From an uncultured Christensenella sp. (GTDB taxonomy: Bacteria > Bacillota > Clostridia > Christensenellales > Borkfalkiaceae), in the NCBI GenBank assembly GCA_910585705.1, contig CAJUER010000007.1, positions 1 to 24,359 on the forward strand: a stretch of 24,359 nucleotides of DNA. Direction: 5' to 3'. Shown here piece by piece: positions 13,689-21,326 of the stretch (position 1 is the first letter of the stretch; the number at the start of each line of letters is the position of its first letter). The notes under the pieces were generated by a model. That model was not told the DNA's origin. It did no database searches and saw nothing but the letters and a program-made list of their open reading frames with translations. The translations under genes and the position numbers were made by a program.

Positions 13689-14864
13689 GTGAGTACAACG
13701 AGCCTAAAAGATTATATTTTCAAGAATAAAAAGCAGGTAGCCATAGACACCTATTTTAAAATGCTGAATGGATACAGCCCGGTATTTACGACCTATGAAG
13801 GCGGACTATACGAAATGGATTTAACCAGGGCAGCAGTACAGCGGTTTGCTTCCCATTGCAGCAAGCTAAAGCCGGAGATTACGGGAACGGCAAAGAAATA
13901 CCTGGAGAAGACGTTACAATTTAAGCCCAACTATTTTATGGATACAACAAAGTTTCTTTCCAGGCTGGCTACTATCCTGGAAGTGGATAATACGGCCTTT
14001 ATCATTCCAGTGGAAGACGGATACGGGCGCCTGGTGGGGCTTTATCCCCTGTTACCGCAGCGTTGTGAGATCGTAGAGGCAGCAGGCGTTGTATATCTGC
14101 GGTACAGTTTTGAAAACGGGGAACACGCGGCAATAGAGTTTGACCGGGTGGGGATTATGACGCAGTACCAGTATAGCAATGACCTTTTTGGTGATGATAA
14201 CAAGACGCTGCGGCCTACCATGCAACTGCTACATACGCAAAACGAAGGTATTATAAACGCCGTGAAAAATTCTGCAAATATACGCTTCCTGGCAAAAGTG
14301 GCAAATATGCTAAAACCGGAAGATATAAAAAAGGAGCGGGAGCGGTTCACGGAAGACAATCTAAGCGCAGATAACAAAAGCGGGATGATTATTTATGATA
14401 ATAAGTTTACGGAACTGAAACAGGTAGAAAGCAAGCCTTACACTGTAAACGCGCTGCAAATGCAGCAGATTAACGAAAATGTATTTATCCATTTTGGCAC
14501 AAATATGGATATAGTTACAAATAAGTATGACGAAAACACGTTTAACGCCTACTACGAAGGGAAAATAGAGCCGTTCGCGGTACAGTTATCTTTAGTAACA
14601 TCAAATATGCTTTTTACGCAGCGGGAACTATCTGTAGGGAATATGCTTACGTGGACGGCTAACCGTCTGCAATATGCCAGCAATTCCACGAAGCTGCAAG
14701 TATCCACCCAGCTTTTTGACAGGGGGCTTTTGAACCGTAACGGGGTGATGGATATATGGAATATGGCACATGTAGAGGACGGGGAAAAGTATTATATCCG
14801 AAAGGAATATACAGAGGTTAGCGAACTGGATAAACATAATAAGCAGCCGCCTGTTACCGTCTAA
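13689..14864 (+). CDS. Portal protein
   Basis: An approximately 390-residue HK97-type portal (DIYFKM-like start, then LTRAAVQRFASHCSKLKPEI, VGLYPLLPQRCEIVEAAG, and FAVQLSLVTSNMLFTQREL near residue 300; read in parts). It forms the 12-fold ring at the capsid vertex through which DNA enters. The start is uncertain: GTG 13689 overlaps the SD AAAGGGAG, whereas ACG 13698 has ideal 8-base spacing and would give the family-typical SLKDYIFKNKKQ start. The TAA at 14862 is followed in frame by 45 more open codons to a TAA at 15000, so the original gene was probably longer or is read through. Confidence 0.92.
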   Translation: MSTTSLKDYIFKNKKQVAIDTYFKMLNGYSPVFTTYEGGLYEMDLTRAAVQRFASHCSKLKPEITGTAKKYLEKTLQFKPNYFMDTTKFLSRLATILEVDNTAFIIPVEDGYGRLVGLYPLLPQRCEIVEAAGVVYLRYSFENGEHAAIEFDRVGIMTQYQYSNDLFGDDNKTLRPTMQLLHTQNEGIINAVKNSANIRFLAKVANMLKPEDIKKERERFTEDNLSADNKSGMIIYDNKFTELKQVESKPYTVNALQMQQINENVFIHFGTNMDIVTNKYDENTFNAYYEGKIEPFAVQLSLVTSNMLFTQRELSVGNMLTWTANRLQYASNSTKLQVSTQLFDRGLLNRNGVMDIWNMAHVEDGEKYYIRKEYTEVSELDKHNKQPPVTV

Positions 14865-15002
14865 CCGACGCCGGGAGAAACACCAGCCCAGGACGTCCAG
14901 GAAGGCCAGGAAGGCGCCGGAAATGGTGAGGGCGGGGAAATAGACGGCAAAGGGGAAAACGGGGCTAGAAACGGCACAGAAGGACAGAAAGAGGGTGTAT
15001 AA
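14865..15002 (+). other. In-frame 45-codon extension after the portal stop
   Basis: Directly after TAA (14862-14864) the same frame continues for 45 codons: PTPGETPAQDVQEGQEGAGN, then Gly/Glu-rich residues ending EGQKEGV and TAA (15000-15002). Low-complexity Gly/Glu/Pro tails are common at portal C-termini. It may be a tail cut off by a nonsense mutation or made by stop-codon readthrough. Confidence 0.55.
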
Positions 15003-15004
15003 AA

Positions 15005-15613
15005 TTGCCTATTGTGAAAGAAAGAGAATATAGAGCGCTGGCGGCGCCGTTGTCTGTAGCGGACGCAGCGAAGCGCATAACTACGGACTATTACGTAGAG
15101 GGTTACGCTACTACGTTCAATAGTCCGTATTTGCTTTTTGAGTTTGAAGACGGCTGGAAGTATTACGAAGTGATAGAAGCCCACGCCGTAGATGGCGCCG
15201 ACCTATCAGACGTTATCTTCCAATACAACCATTCCGGGCGGGTATTTGCCCGCCAGTCAAATAAAAGCCTTATTGTGCAGCCCGATAACACCGGGTTATT
15301 TATGTGCGCTGATTTAGGGCGTACAGACGGGGCGAAGCAGCTATACCAGGATATAGCGGCGGGGATGGTTACTAAAATGTCCTGGGCGTTCACGGTGAAG
15401 CGTGACAGCATTACGGAAGACCGGGAACAGCGCATTATTACCAGGAGCATACAGGAGATTAAAAAGGTTTTCGACGTATCCGCAGTAGACAGGCCAGCTA
15501 ATGAGGATACCGAAATAAACGCGCGGAATTTTGCTACGCGGAGTTACGAGCAAATGAAGGCGGAGCGCCTACAGCGCCAGGCAAAGTTATTAAAAATCAG
15601 AACAATGCTTTAA
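15005..15613 (+). CDS. HK97-type prohead protease
   Basis: A 202-residue protein with TTG start behind AGAGGGTG. It shows the U35 prohead protease pattern: YVEGYATTFNSPY (residues 31-43), the catalytic His in VIFQYNHSGRVFAR, the active-site Ser region MSWAFTVKRD, and the conserved VFDVSAVDRPANEDTEI motif. The enzyme cleaves the capsid delta domain during maturation and then itself. A basic helical tail (RSYEQMKAERLQRQAKL) is typical. It lies between portal and capsid as expected. Confidence 0.93.
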   Translation: MPIVKEREYRALAAPLSVADAAKRITTDYYVEGYATTFNSPYLLFEFEDGWKYYEVIEAHAVDGADLSDVIFQYNHSGRVFARQSNKSLIVQPDNTGLFMCADLGRTDGAKQLYQDIAAGMVTKMSWAFTVKRDSITEDREQRIITRSIQEIKKVFDVSAVDRPANEDTEINARNFATRSYEQMKAERLQRQAKLLKIRTML

Positions 15614-15638
15614 AGGCAGAAAGAAGAGGTAAAAAGGA

Positions 15639-16886
15639 ATGAATTTACAGGAAATTGAAGCAAGGTTAGCGCAGATTAGAAACGAGATTAACACCAGGGG
15701 CGCAAACATGACTGCCGAAGAATTAACCGCCATGGAAAACGAAGTTACGCAGTTGGTGGAAGAACGAGGGAAACTGCTGGCCGCTGCAAATACCCAGGAA
15801 CAGCGTAACCGTATTTTGGCAGCAGTAGCAGCAGGCCAGCCCGTACCGGGAGCGGATGGAGCGCTTGAAGTGGCGCCCACCGTTCTGCGTAGCTTCCCGG
15901 CAGCAGGCGGAACCGAGGCAGAGGCAGAAGACAGGTACGGGACGGTGAAGTACCGTAAGGCATTTATGGATTATGTATTACGCGGTACGCAGATTCCGGT
16001 AGAATATCGCGCGAACGCAACAAGCACGACTACGGACGTAGGCGCCGTAATTCCTACTACGGTACTTAATCAGATTGTGCAGAAATTGGAAAGCACAGGC
16101 ATGATTTTGGCAAAGGTGACGCGGACGGCATACAAGGGCGGCGTGGCTATCCCGGTATCTACCGTAAAGCCCGTAGCTACCTGGGTAAATGAAGGAAAGG
16201 GAAGCGATAAGCAGAAGCATGGCGTTTCCAAAGAAGGTATGATTACGTTCGCGTACCATAAATTACGCTGCGCCGTGGCGGTATCCCTGGAAGTAGATAC
16301 TATGGCTATGTCTGCGTTTGAAAGTATGCTTATCAACAATATTGTGGAAGCAATGACTAAAGCGCTGGAACAGTCTATTATTTCCGGTACAGGTTCCGGC
16401 CAGCCTTCCGGCATTATCAAAGAAACGCCCGCGAAAGACCAGGCAATTACCACGAAATCGGCTACAGAACTTTCCTACGCTGACCTTATCGCGGTGGAAG
16501 CAGCGTTACCCCAGGCGTATGAGAATGGCGCAGAATGGTGCATGAGCAAAGCCACGTTTATGGGCTTTATCGGAATGACTGACGCCAACGGCCAGCCGAT
16601 TGCGCGGGTAAATTATGGTATCGGTGGAAAGCCGGAGCGCACATTGCTGGGGCGCCCGGTGGAATGTTGCGACTATATCGGCAGTTTTGCGGCGGCGGCA
16701 GCGGGTGACGTGGTGGCGTTTGTCTTCCGGTTCAAGGATTATGTATTGAATACCAATTACGCCATGGGCGTGAAGAAATACGAAGATAACGACACAGACG
16801 ACCAGGTAACAAAGGGTATCATGCTGGCAGACGGCAAGGTAGTGGATAAAAACAGCCTGGTAACACTGAAAAAGAAAGCAGCGTAA
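15639..16886 (+). CDS. Major capsid protein, HK97 fold with delta domain
   Basis: A 415-residue protein behind AGAAGAGG. Residues 1 to about 95 are a helical delta/scaffold domain (EIEARLAQIRNEINTRG, ELTAMENEVTQLVEERGKLL), to be removed by the protease near the VLRSFPAAGG/EDRYGTVKY region. The mature part has the HK97 pattern: YRKAFMDYVLRG (E-loop and N-arm), TTTDVGAVIPTTVLNQIV, the central AMSAFESMLINNIVEAM, GSGQPSGIIKE, and CMSKATFMGF. It assembles the icosahedral shell. A strong terminator follows. Confidence 0.96.
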   Translation: MNLQEIEARLAQIRNEINTRGANMTAEELTAMENEVTQLVEERGKLLAAANTQEQRNRILAAVAAGQPVPGADGALEVAPTVLRSFPAAGGTEAEAEDRYGTVKYRKAFMDYVLRGTQIPVEYRANATSTTTDVGAVIPTTVLNQIVQKLESTGMILAKVTRTAYKGGVAIPVSTVKPVATWVNEGKGSDKQKHGVSKEGMITFAYHKLRCAVAVSLEVDTMAMSAFESMLINNIVEAMTKALEQSIISGTGSGQPSGIIKETPAKDQAITTKSATELSYADLIAVEAALPQAYENGAEWCMSKATFMGFIGMTDANGQPIARVNYGIGGKPERTLLGRPVECCDYIGSFAAAAAGDVVAFVFRFKDYVLNTNYAMGVKKYEDNDTDDQVTKGIMLADGKVVDKNSLVTLKKKAA

Positions 16887-16895
16887 TAAAGGCGG

Positions 16896-16924
16896 AGCCG
16901 GGGGCGTAGGTACCCCGGCTTTTT
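16896..16924 (+). terminator. Terminator after the major capsid gene
   Basis: AGCCGGGG (16896-16903) pairs perfectly with CCCCGGCT (16913-16920) and is followed by TTTT. It would let the capsid gene be expressed more strongly than the connector genes downstream, acting as an attenuator within the late operon. Confidence 0.8.
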
Positions 16925-16936
16925 GACGGAAAGAAG

Positions 16937-17290
16937 GTGCAAGGCATGGAGGCGGAAACAACCTTAACGGAGAAAATGCGGGCAGCGCTGCGTATAAGCA
17001 GCACCAGCGACCGGATTACGGAAGAAATAAACGACTGTATAGCGGCTTGCAAGAAAGACCTGCAGGACGTGGGTGTAAAGCGCCTAAATGAAACGGACGC
17101 GCTGATAGTAAGAGCAATTACACTATATGTTAAGGCGGAATTTGGGTTTAATGGAAATGCTGATAAATTCCATAATTCCTATGACAGCCTTAAAGTACAC
17201 TTGTCAATGTCAAGCGAGTATAACACGGTATCCGAAACGGACACCGGAACGGAAACAGAGGGGGCGGAAAATGGCAGCATGGGCGGATGA
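16937..17290 (+). CDS. Head-tail connector (adaptor) protein
   Basis: A 117-residue protein with start behind GAAAGAAGGTGC; an ATG at about 16946 gives nearly the same protein. The pattern TLTEKMRAALRISSTSDRIT, DLQDVGV and ALIVRAITLYVKAEFGFNG is typical of the HK97 gp6/SPP1 gp15-like connector family that sits under the portal. It is the only intact copy: a fragment of the same gene is found at 19417. The gene spans the left edge of the tandem duplication (17086). It overlaps the next gene by 20 bases. Confidence 0.82.
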   Translation: MQGMEAETTLTEKMRAALRISSTSDRITEEINDCIAACKKDLQDVGVKRLNETDALIVRAITLYVKAEFGFNGNADKFHNSYDSLKVHLSMSSEYNTVSETDTGTETEGAENGSMGG

Positions 17291-17606
17291 AATAACGCTT
17301 ATCAGTCTGAAAGAAGGCGAAGAGCGGGTAAACGACAACGGTTTTCCGAACGAAGAGGCAGAGGAAAAGCGGGTAGTTTTCTGTAATGTAAAAACGACCG
17401 GGTACAATGAGTATTTCAAAAGCCAGCAGACGGGGAAAGTGGTAGAAAAGAAGTGCGACGTACACAAGGCCGATTACGAAGGGGAAGACACCGTAGAACT
17501 GGAAGGGAAGCGCTATTATGTTCTGAAAACGTATGAACCGGAAGGGGACGAAGACACCGTAGAACTGTCATTAACCGACATACGAAACAAAGATAAGGGG
17601 GCGTAG
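17271..17606 (+). CDS. Head closure / head-tail stopper protein, copy 1
   Basis: A 111-residue protein starting at ATG 17271 behind AGAGGGGGCGG, overlapping the connector by 20 bases; a longer open frame back to 17127 runs through the connector gene and is not used. Beta-rich sequence (DEITLISLKEG, VVFCNVKTTGYNEYFKSQQT, YYVLKTYEPEGDEDTVELSL) matches the stopper/head-closure class (Phage_H_T_join-like, SPP1 gp16) that seals the capsid before tail joining. It recurs exactly at 19602. Confidence 0.8.
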   Translation: MAAWADEITLISLKEGEERVNDNGFPNEEAEEKRVVFCNVKTTGYNEYFKSQQTGKVVEKKCDVHKADYEGEDTVELEGKRYYVLKTYEPEGDEDTVELSLTDIRNKDKGA

Positions 17607-17608
17607 GG

Positions 17609-18040
17609 GTGGCAGAGTTTAACACGGTAGGCATGGAAGATGTTATACAGGCGTTTGAGAGGCGGGAACAGGCAACCGTACAGGCAGTACCGGAAATGTT
17701 GAAAGCGGGTGCCGAAGTGCTGGTACAGGCACAGAAGGCAGAGGCGGCGGCCATGGGGCTGAATGAAACGGGCGGCTTTATCAATTCCATAAAGGCCACG
17801 CCTGTAAAGGGGGATGAAACAGAAAAGCATATAGACATATTCCCCCAGGGAAGGGCGAAACACGGAAACGACCGGAAGGGGGATAAAAGCAACGTGCGCT
17901 ATGCTACTATTGGTTTTGTGGCAGAATATGGAACCAGCAGCCAGGCAGCAAGGCCATACCAGACGTCTGCAAACGAGAAGGCCAGGGAAAAGGTAAGCGC
18001 TGCGGAACGGGAAGTATGGGAGCGTATGACAAATGGGTAG
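17609..18040 (+). CDS. HK97 gp10-like tail completion protein, copy 1
   Basis: A 143-residue protein with GTG start three bases after the previous stop, behind AAGGGGGCG. The long N-terminal helix (VIQAFERREQATVQAVPEML), followed by GFINSIKATPV, RYATIGFVAEYGTSSQAARPY and a C-terminal helix, is the standard pattern of the HK97-gp10 family at the head-tail joint. It overlaps the tail terminator gene by eight bases. Repeated exactly at 19940. Confidence 0.88.
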   Translation: MAEFNTVGMEDVIQAFERREQATVQAVPEMLKAGAEVLVQAQKAEAAAMGLNETGGFINSIKATPVKGDETEKHIDIFPQGRAKHGNDRKGDKSNVRYATIGFVAEYGTSSQAARPYQTSANEKAREKVSAAEREVWERMTNG

Positions 18041-18359
18041 CTTAAAAAAGGTTTTGGAAAGTACAGGGATACCAGCCCAAAGGGGTGTATATACCGGGAA
18101 ACAGAAGCCGAAGGCATATTATACCTTTTTGCTGATTACGCGCGATACGGAAGCGTCGGCGGACGATAAGGAAGCAGTAGGCCGGGAACTATGGCGGGTT
18201 ACACTCTTTTACAAGGGCGATTTTGAAGAACAGCTAAAAGCTGCCGTAGAAGCGTTGAAGGCAGCAGGCGCCTATATCAATGGAGTGGGCGCAGAAAGCT
18301 ATGAAACAGATACAGGGTACTGGCTGGTACCTATTGATATTGAATTTTTGAAGGAGTGA
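18033..18359 (+). CDS. Tail terminator-like protein, copy 1
   Basis: A 108-residue protein overlapping the gp10-like gene. AYYTFLLITRDTEASADDKE, WRVTLFYKGDFEEQLKAAVEALKAAG and YWLVPIDIEFLKE (read in parts) give the alpha/beta pattern of small tail-terminator proteins (lambda gpU position), which cap the tail tube at the head end. The call rests on position plus fold pattern. Repeated exactly at 20364. Confidence 0.78.
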   Translation: MGSLKKVLESTGIPAQRGVYTGKQKPKAYYTFLLITRDTEASADDKEAVGRELWRVTLFYKGDFEEQLKAAVEALKAAGAYINGVGAESYETDTGYWLVPIDIEFLKE

Positions 18360-18365
18360 TAAAGA

Positions 18366-18950
18366 ATGACTATAGGATTAAGGGATTTATACTATGCAGT
18401 ATGTACGGAAACGGACGGGGCGGAAACCTACGGGACGCCCAAAAGAATGGCGGAAGTAATGACCGCCGACCTGTCTGTAAAGACGGCAGACGGTTCCCTG
18501 TATGCGGATGATACTTTAAGCGAAAGCGTAACAGAATTTGCAAACGCAACGCTGAAAATGGGTATTAAAGACCTTACACCGGAAACGACCGCCGAAATTT
18601 TGGGGCAGACCGTAGATAAAAATAAAGTGGTATGGGCTGGGAAGAATGATGAACCGCCCTTTATCGCGGTTGGGTTCCGCGCGCAGAAAACGGGCGGGCG
18701 GTTCCGGTATGTATGGCTGCTGAAAGGAAAATGCAAGCTGCCTTCCGAAAAGTACGAAACAAAAGGCGAAAGCATTAAGTTTAATACGCCGGAAATTGAA
18801 GCGGAATTTTCCACCAGGAAGAAAGATGGAAGATGGAAAGCGGATTTTACAGGAACAGAAGACGAAGCGGCAGCAAAAACATGGTTCGACCAGGTGGTAG
18901 AGCCTGCGGAAGCCGGGGGAACGGAAGCAGAAGGGACAACAACAGAATAA
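18366..18950 (+). CDS. Major tail protein, copy 1
   Basis: A 194-residue protein behind AAGGAGTGATAAAG. The start TIGLRDLYYAVCTETDGAET, the beta-rich centre (EFANATLKMGIKDLTPETTA, PFIAVGFRAQKTGG) and the closing FSTRKKDGRWKADFTGTEDE place it in the phi13-type major tail protein family. It forms the tail tube. The C-terminus is a Glu/Gly/Thr-rich tail. A short hairpin follows the stop. Repeated exactly at 20697. Confidence 0.9.
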   Translation: MTIGLRDLYYAVCTETDGAETYGTPKRMAEVMTADLSVKTADGSLYADDTLSESVTEFANATLKMGIKDLTPETTAEILGQTVDKNKVVWAGKNDEPPFIAVGFRAQKTGGRFRYVWLLKGKCKLPSEKYETKGESIKFNTPEIEAEFSTRKKDGRWKADFTGTEDEAAAKTWFDQVVEPAEAGGTEAEGTTTE

Positions 18951-18961
18951 GGGAAGGAGAG

Positions 18962-18984
18962 AGGCGCGGCACATGACCGCGCCT
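18962..18984 (+). other. Hairpin between major tail and chaperone genes, copy 1
   Basis: AGGCGCGG (18962-18969) pairs with CCGCGCCT (18977-18984) around a 7-base loop containing ATG. The only good SD for the chaperone (GGAAGGAG, 18952-18959) lies before the hairpin, about 36 bases from the ATG at 18996. Folding would bring them to about 13 bases. It could also be a messenger-processing or weak termination site. Repeated at 21293-21315. Confidence 0.55.
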
Positions 18985-18995
18985 TAATTGATATT

Positions 18996-19397
18996 ATGAG
19001 CGCATTAAAAAATGGCGGGTATCCGGTGACACTGAACGGCAAGGAATACAGCTTGCTTTTTTCTCTTAATGCCCTGGATGAAATACAAGACAGGTTCGGC
19101 GGGTATGACAAGCTGACGGAGGTTTTCAACGATAGTAACCCGGATTGGATTAAACAAACTAAGTGGCTTTTAACCCTTCTGATTAACGAGGGGCTTTTAT
19201 CAGAGGATGAAGACGCCAAACTGCTGACGGAAACACAGGTAGGACGCTTAATCAACGTCGGAAATCTGCCGGACATTCAGAACAGTATTTTTGCAGCGTT
19301 CGCAACGGGTACCAGCGGGGACGGCGACATAACAGAAGACGGCGAAGGACAGGAACCGGATAAAGAGGGGGAAGCAAAGGGCGCGCGGGAAAGCTAG
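18996..19397 (+). CDS. Tail assembly chaperone (G-type), copy 1
   Basis: A 133-residue acidic protein: MSALKNGGYPVTLNGKEYSL, LNALDEIQDRFGGYDKLTEV, then WLLTLLINEGLLSEDEDA and a C-terminal Asp/Glu/Gly tail. This is the usual start of gpG-like tail chaperones that bind the tape measure during tail assembly. A slippery A-AAG-GGC (19376-19382) lies near its end, but here the shifted frame ends after 11 codons at the TAA (19415-19417) created by the duplication junction, so this copy cannot make the long G-T form. Confidence 0.8.
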   Translation: MSALKNGGYPVTLNGKEYSLLFSLNALDEIQDRFGGYDKLTEVFNDSNPDWIKQTKWLLTLLINEGLLSEDEDAKLLTETQVGRLINVGNLPDIQNSIFAAFATGTSGDGDITEDGEGQEPDKEGEAKGARES

Positions 19398-19416
19398 ATA
19401 CCGCGCGCCTTCTTTA

Positions 19417-19621
19417 AAATGAAACGGACGCGCTGATAGTAAGAGCAATTACACTATATGTTAAGGCGGAATTTGGGTTTAATGGAAATGCTGATAAATT
19501 CCATAATTCCTATGACAGCCTTAAAGTACACTTGTCAATGTCAAGCGAGTATAACACGGTATCCGAAACGGACACCGGAACGGAAACAGAGGGGGCGGAA
19601 AATGGCAGCATGGGCGGATGA
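19417..19621 (+). pseudogene. Truncated connector gene fragment at the duplication junction
   Basis: This is the last 67 codons of the head-tail connector (from NETDALIVRAITLYVKAEFG onward), lacking the first 50. The codon just before it is TAA (19415-19417), and no in-frame start with an RBS is near. It is a dead fragment; the functional gene is at 16937. Confidence 0.88.
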
Positions 19622-19937
19622 AATAACGCTTATCAGTCTGAAAGAAGGCGAAGAGCGGGTAAACGACAACGGTTTTCCGAACGAAGAGGCAGAGGAAAAG
19701 CGGGTAGTTTTCTGTAATGTAAAAACGACCGGGTACAATGAGTATTTCAAAAGCCAGCAGACGGGGAAAGTGGTAGAAAAGAAGTGCGACGTACACAAGG
19801 CCGATTACGAAGGGGAAGACACCGTAGAACTGGAAGGGAAGCGCTATTATGTTCTGAAAACGTATGAACCGGAAGGGGACGAAGACACCGTAGAACTGTC
19901 ATTAACCGACATACGAAACAAAGATAAGGGGGCGTAG
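19602..19937 (+). CDS. Head closure / head-tail stopper protein, copy 2
   Basis: Identical to the 111-residue protein at 17271, including the RBS and start. It keeps everything needed for translation, so two doses of the protein should be made from one late transcript. Confidence 0.8.
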   Translation: MAAWADEITLISLKEGEERVNDNGFPNEEAEEKRVVFCNVKTTGYNEYFKSQQTGKVVEKKCDVHKADYEGEDTVELEGKRYYVLKTYEPEGDEDTVELSLTDIRNKDKGA

Positions 19938-19939
19938 GG

Positions 19940-20371
19940 GTGGCAGAGTTTAACACGGTAGGCATGGAAGATGTTATACAGGCGTTTGAGAGGCGGGAAC
20001 AGGCAACCGTACAGGCAGTACCGGAAATGTTGAAAGCGGGTGCCGAAGTGCTGGTACAGGCACAGAAGGCAGAGGCGGCGGCCATGGGGCTGAATGAAAC
20101 GGGCGGCTTTATCAATTCCATAAAGGCCACGCCTGTAAAGGGGGATGAAACAGAAAAGCATATAGACATATTCCCCCAGGGAAGGGCGAAACACGGAAAC
20201 GACCGGAAGGGGGATAAAAGCAACGTGCGCTATGCTACTATTGGTTTTGTGGCAGAATATGGAACCAGCAGCCAGGCAGCAAGGCCATACCAGACGTCTG
20301 CAAACGAGAAGGCCAGGGAAAAGGTAAGCGCTGCGGAACGGGAAGTATGGGAGCGTATGACAAATGGGTAG
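19940..20371 (+). CDS. HK97 gp10-like tail completion protein, copy 2
   Basis: Identical 143-residue copy of the gene at 17609 (GTG start, same RBS, same 8-base overlap into the next gene). No differences were noticed at protein level. Confidence 0.86.
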   Translation: MAEFNTVGMEDVIQAFERREQATVQAVPEMLKAGAEVLVQAQKAEAAAMGLNETGGFINSIKATPVKGDETEKHIDIFPQGRAKHGNDRKGDKSNVRYATIGFVAEYGTSSQAARPYQTSANEKAREKVSAAEREVWERMTNG

Positions 20372-20690
20372 CTTAAAAAAGGTTTTGGAAAGTACAGGGA
20401 TACCAGCCCAAAGGGGTGTATATACCGGGAAACAGAAGCCGAAGGCATATTATACCTTTTTGCTGATTACGCGCGATACGGAAGCGTCGGCGGACGATAA
20501 GGAAGCAGTAGGCCGGGAACTATGGCGGGTTACACTCTTTTACAAGGGCGATTTTGAAGAACAGCTAAAAGCTGCCGTAGAAGCGTTGAAGGCAGCAGGC
20601 GCCTATATCAATGGAGTGGGCGCAGAAAGCTATGAAACAGATACAGGGTACTGGCTGGTACCTATTGATATTGAATTTTTGAAGGAGTGA
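20364..20690 (+). CDS. Tail terminator-like protein, copy 2
   Basis: Identical 108-residue copy of the gene at 18033, with the same overlap to the gp10-like gene and the same spacing to the major tail gene. Confidence 0.77.
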   Translation: MGSLKKVLESTGIPAQRGVYTGKQKPKAYYTFLLITRDTEASADDKEAVGRELWRVTLFYKGDFEEQLKAAVEALKAAGAYINGVGAESYETDTGYWLVPIDIEFLKE

Positions 20691-20696
20691 TAAAGA

Positions 20697-21281
20697 ATGA
20701 CTATAGGATTAAGGGATTTATACTATGCAGTATGTACGGAAACGGACGGGGCGGAAACCTACGGGACGCCCAAAAGAATGGCGGAAGTAATGACCGCCGA
20801 CCTGTCTGTAAAGACGGCAGACGGTTCCCTGTATGCGGATGATACTTTAAGCGAAAGCGTAACAGAATTTGCAAACGCAACGCTGAAAATGGGTATTAAA
20901 GACCTTACACCGGAAACGACCGCCGAAATTTTGGGGCAGACCGTAGATAAAAATAAAGTGGTATGGGCTGGGAAGAATGATGAACCGCCCTTTATCGCGG
21001 TTGGGTTCCGCGCGCAGAAAACGGGCGGGCGGTTCCGGTATGTATGGCTGCTGAAAGGAAAATGCAAGCTGCCTTCCGAAAAGTACGAAACAAAAGGCGA
21101 AAGCATTAAGTTTAATACGCCGGAAATTGAAGCGGAATTTTCCACCAGGAAGAAAGATGGAAGATGGAAAGCGGATTTTACAGGAACAGAAGACGAAGCG
21201 GCAGCAAAAACATGGTTCGACCAGGTGGTAGAGCCTGCGGAAGCCGGGGGAACGGAAGCAGAAGGGACAACAACAGAATAA
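20697..21281 (+). CDS. Major tail protein, copy 2
   Basis: Identical 194-residue copy of the gene at 18366, with the same AAGGAG site. Two copies of the tail tube gene on one late operon would roughly double its dose. No divergence hinting at a new role is seen. Confidence 0.88.
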   Translation: MTIGLRDLYYAVCTETDGAETYGTPKRMAEVMTADLSVKTADGSLYADDTLSESVTEFANATLKMGIKDLTPETTAEILGQTVDKNKVVWAGKNDEPPFIAVGFRAQKTGGRFRYVWLLKGKCKLPSEKYETKGESIKFNTPEIEAEFSTRKKDGRWKADFTGTEDEAAAKTWFDQVVEPAEAGGTEAEGTTTE

Positions 21282-21292
21282 GGGAAGGAGAG

Positions 21293-21315
21293 AGGCGCGG
21301 CACATGACCGCGCCT
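21293..21315 (+). other. Hairpin between major tail and chaperone genes, copy 2
   Basis: Same 8-bp stem and 7-base loop as at 18962-18984, again placed between the distant SD and the chaperone ATG at 21327. Confidence 0.55.
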
Positions 21316-21326
21316 TAATTGATATT

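Larger units (their letters stand above)
17086..19416 (+). repeat. Tandem duplication unit, copy 1 (2,331 bp)
   Basis: This unit is followed without a gap by an apparently identical copy (19417-21747). Identity was followed by eye and through identical translated frames on both strands. The left boundary lies inside the connector gene, the right boundary just after the tail-chaperone hairpin. No short homology is left at the junction (CTTTA joined to AAATG). Confidence 0.93.

Noticed and set aside
17127..17270. 48-codon N-terminal extension of the head-closure gene (also at 19458)
   Set aside because: It runs through the connector gene in another frame; the real start at 17271 has a strong SD and gives the family-typical length.
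18428..19276. 282-codon antisense open frame (and its exact copy at 20759-21607)
   Set aside because: It mirrors the major tail and chaperone genes, is Ser/Pro/Phe-rich as expected for a shadow frame, and has no RBS or known pattern.
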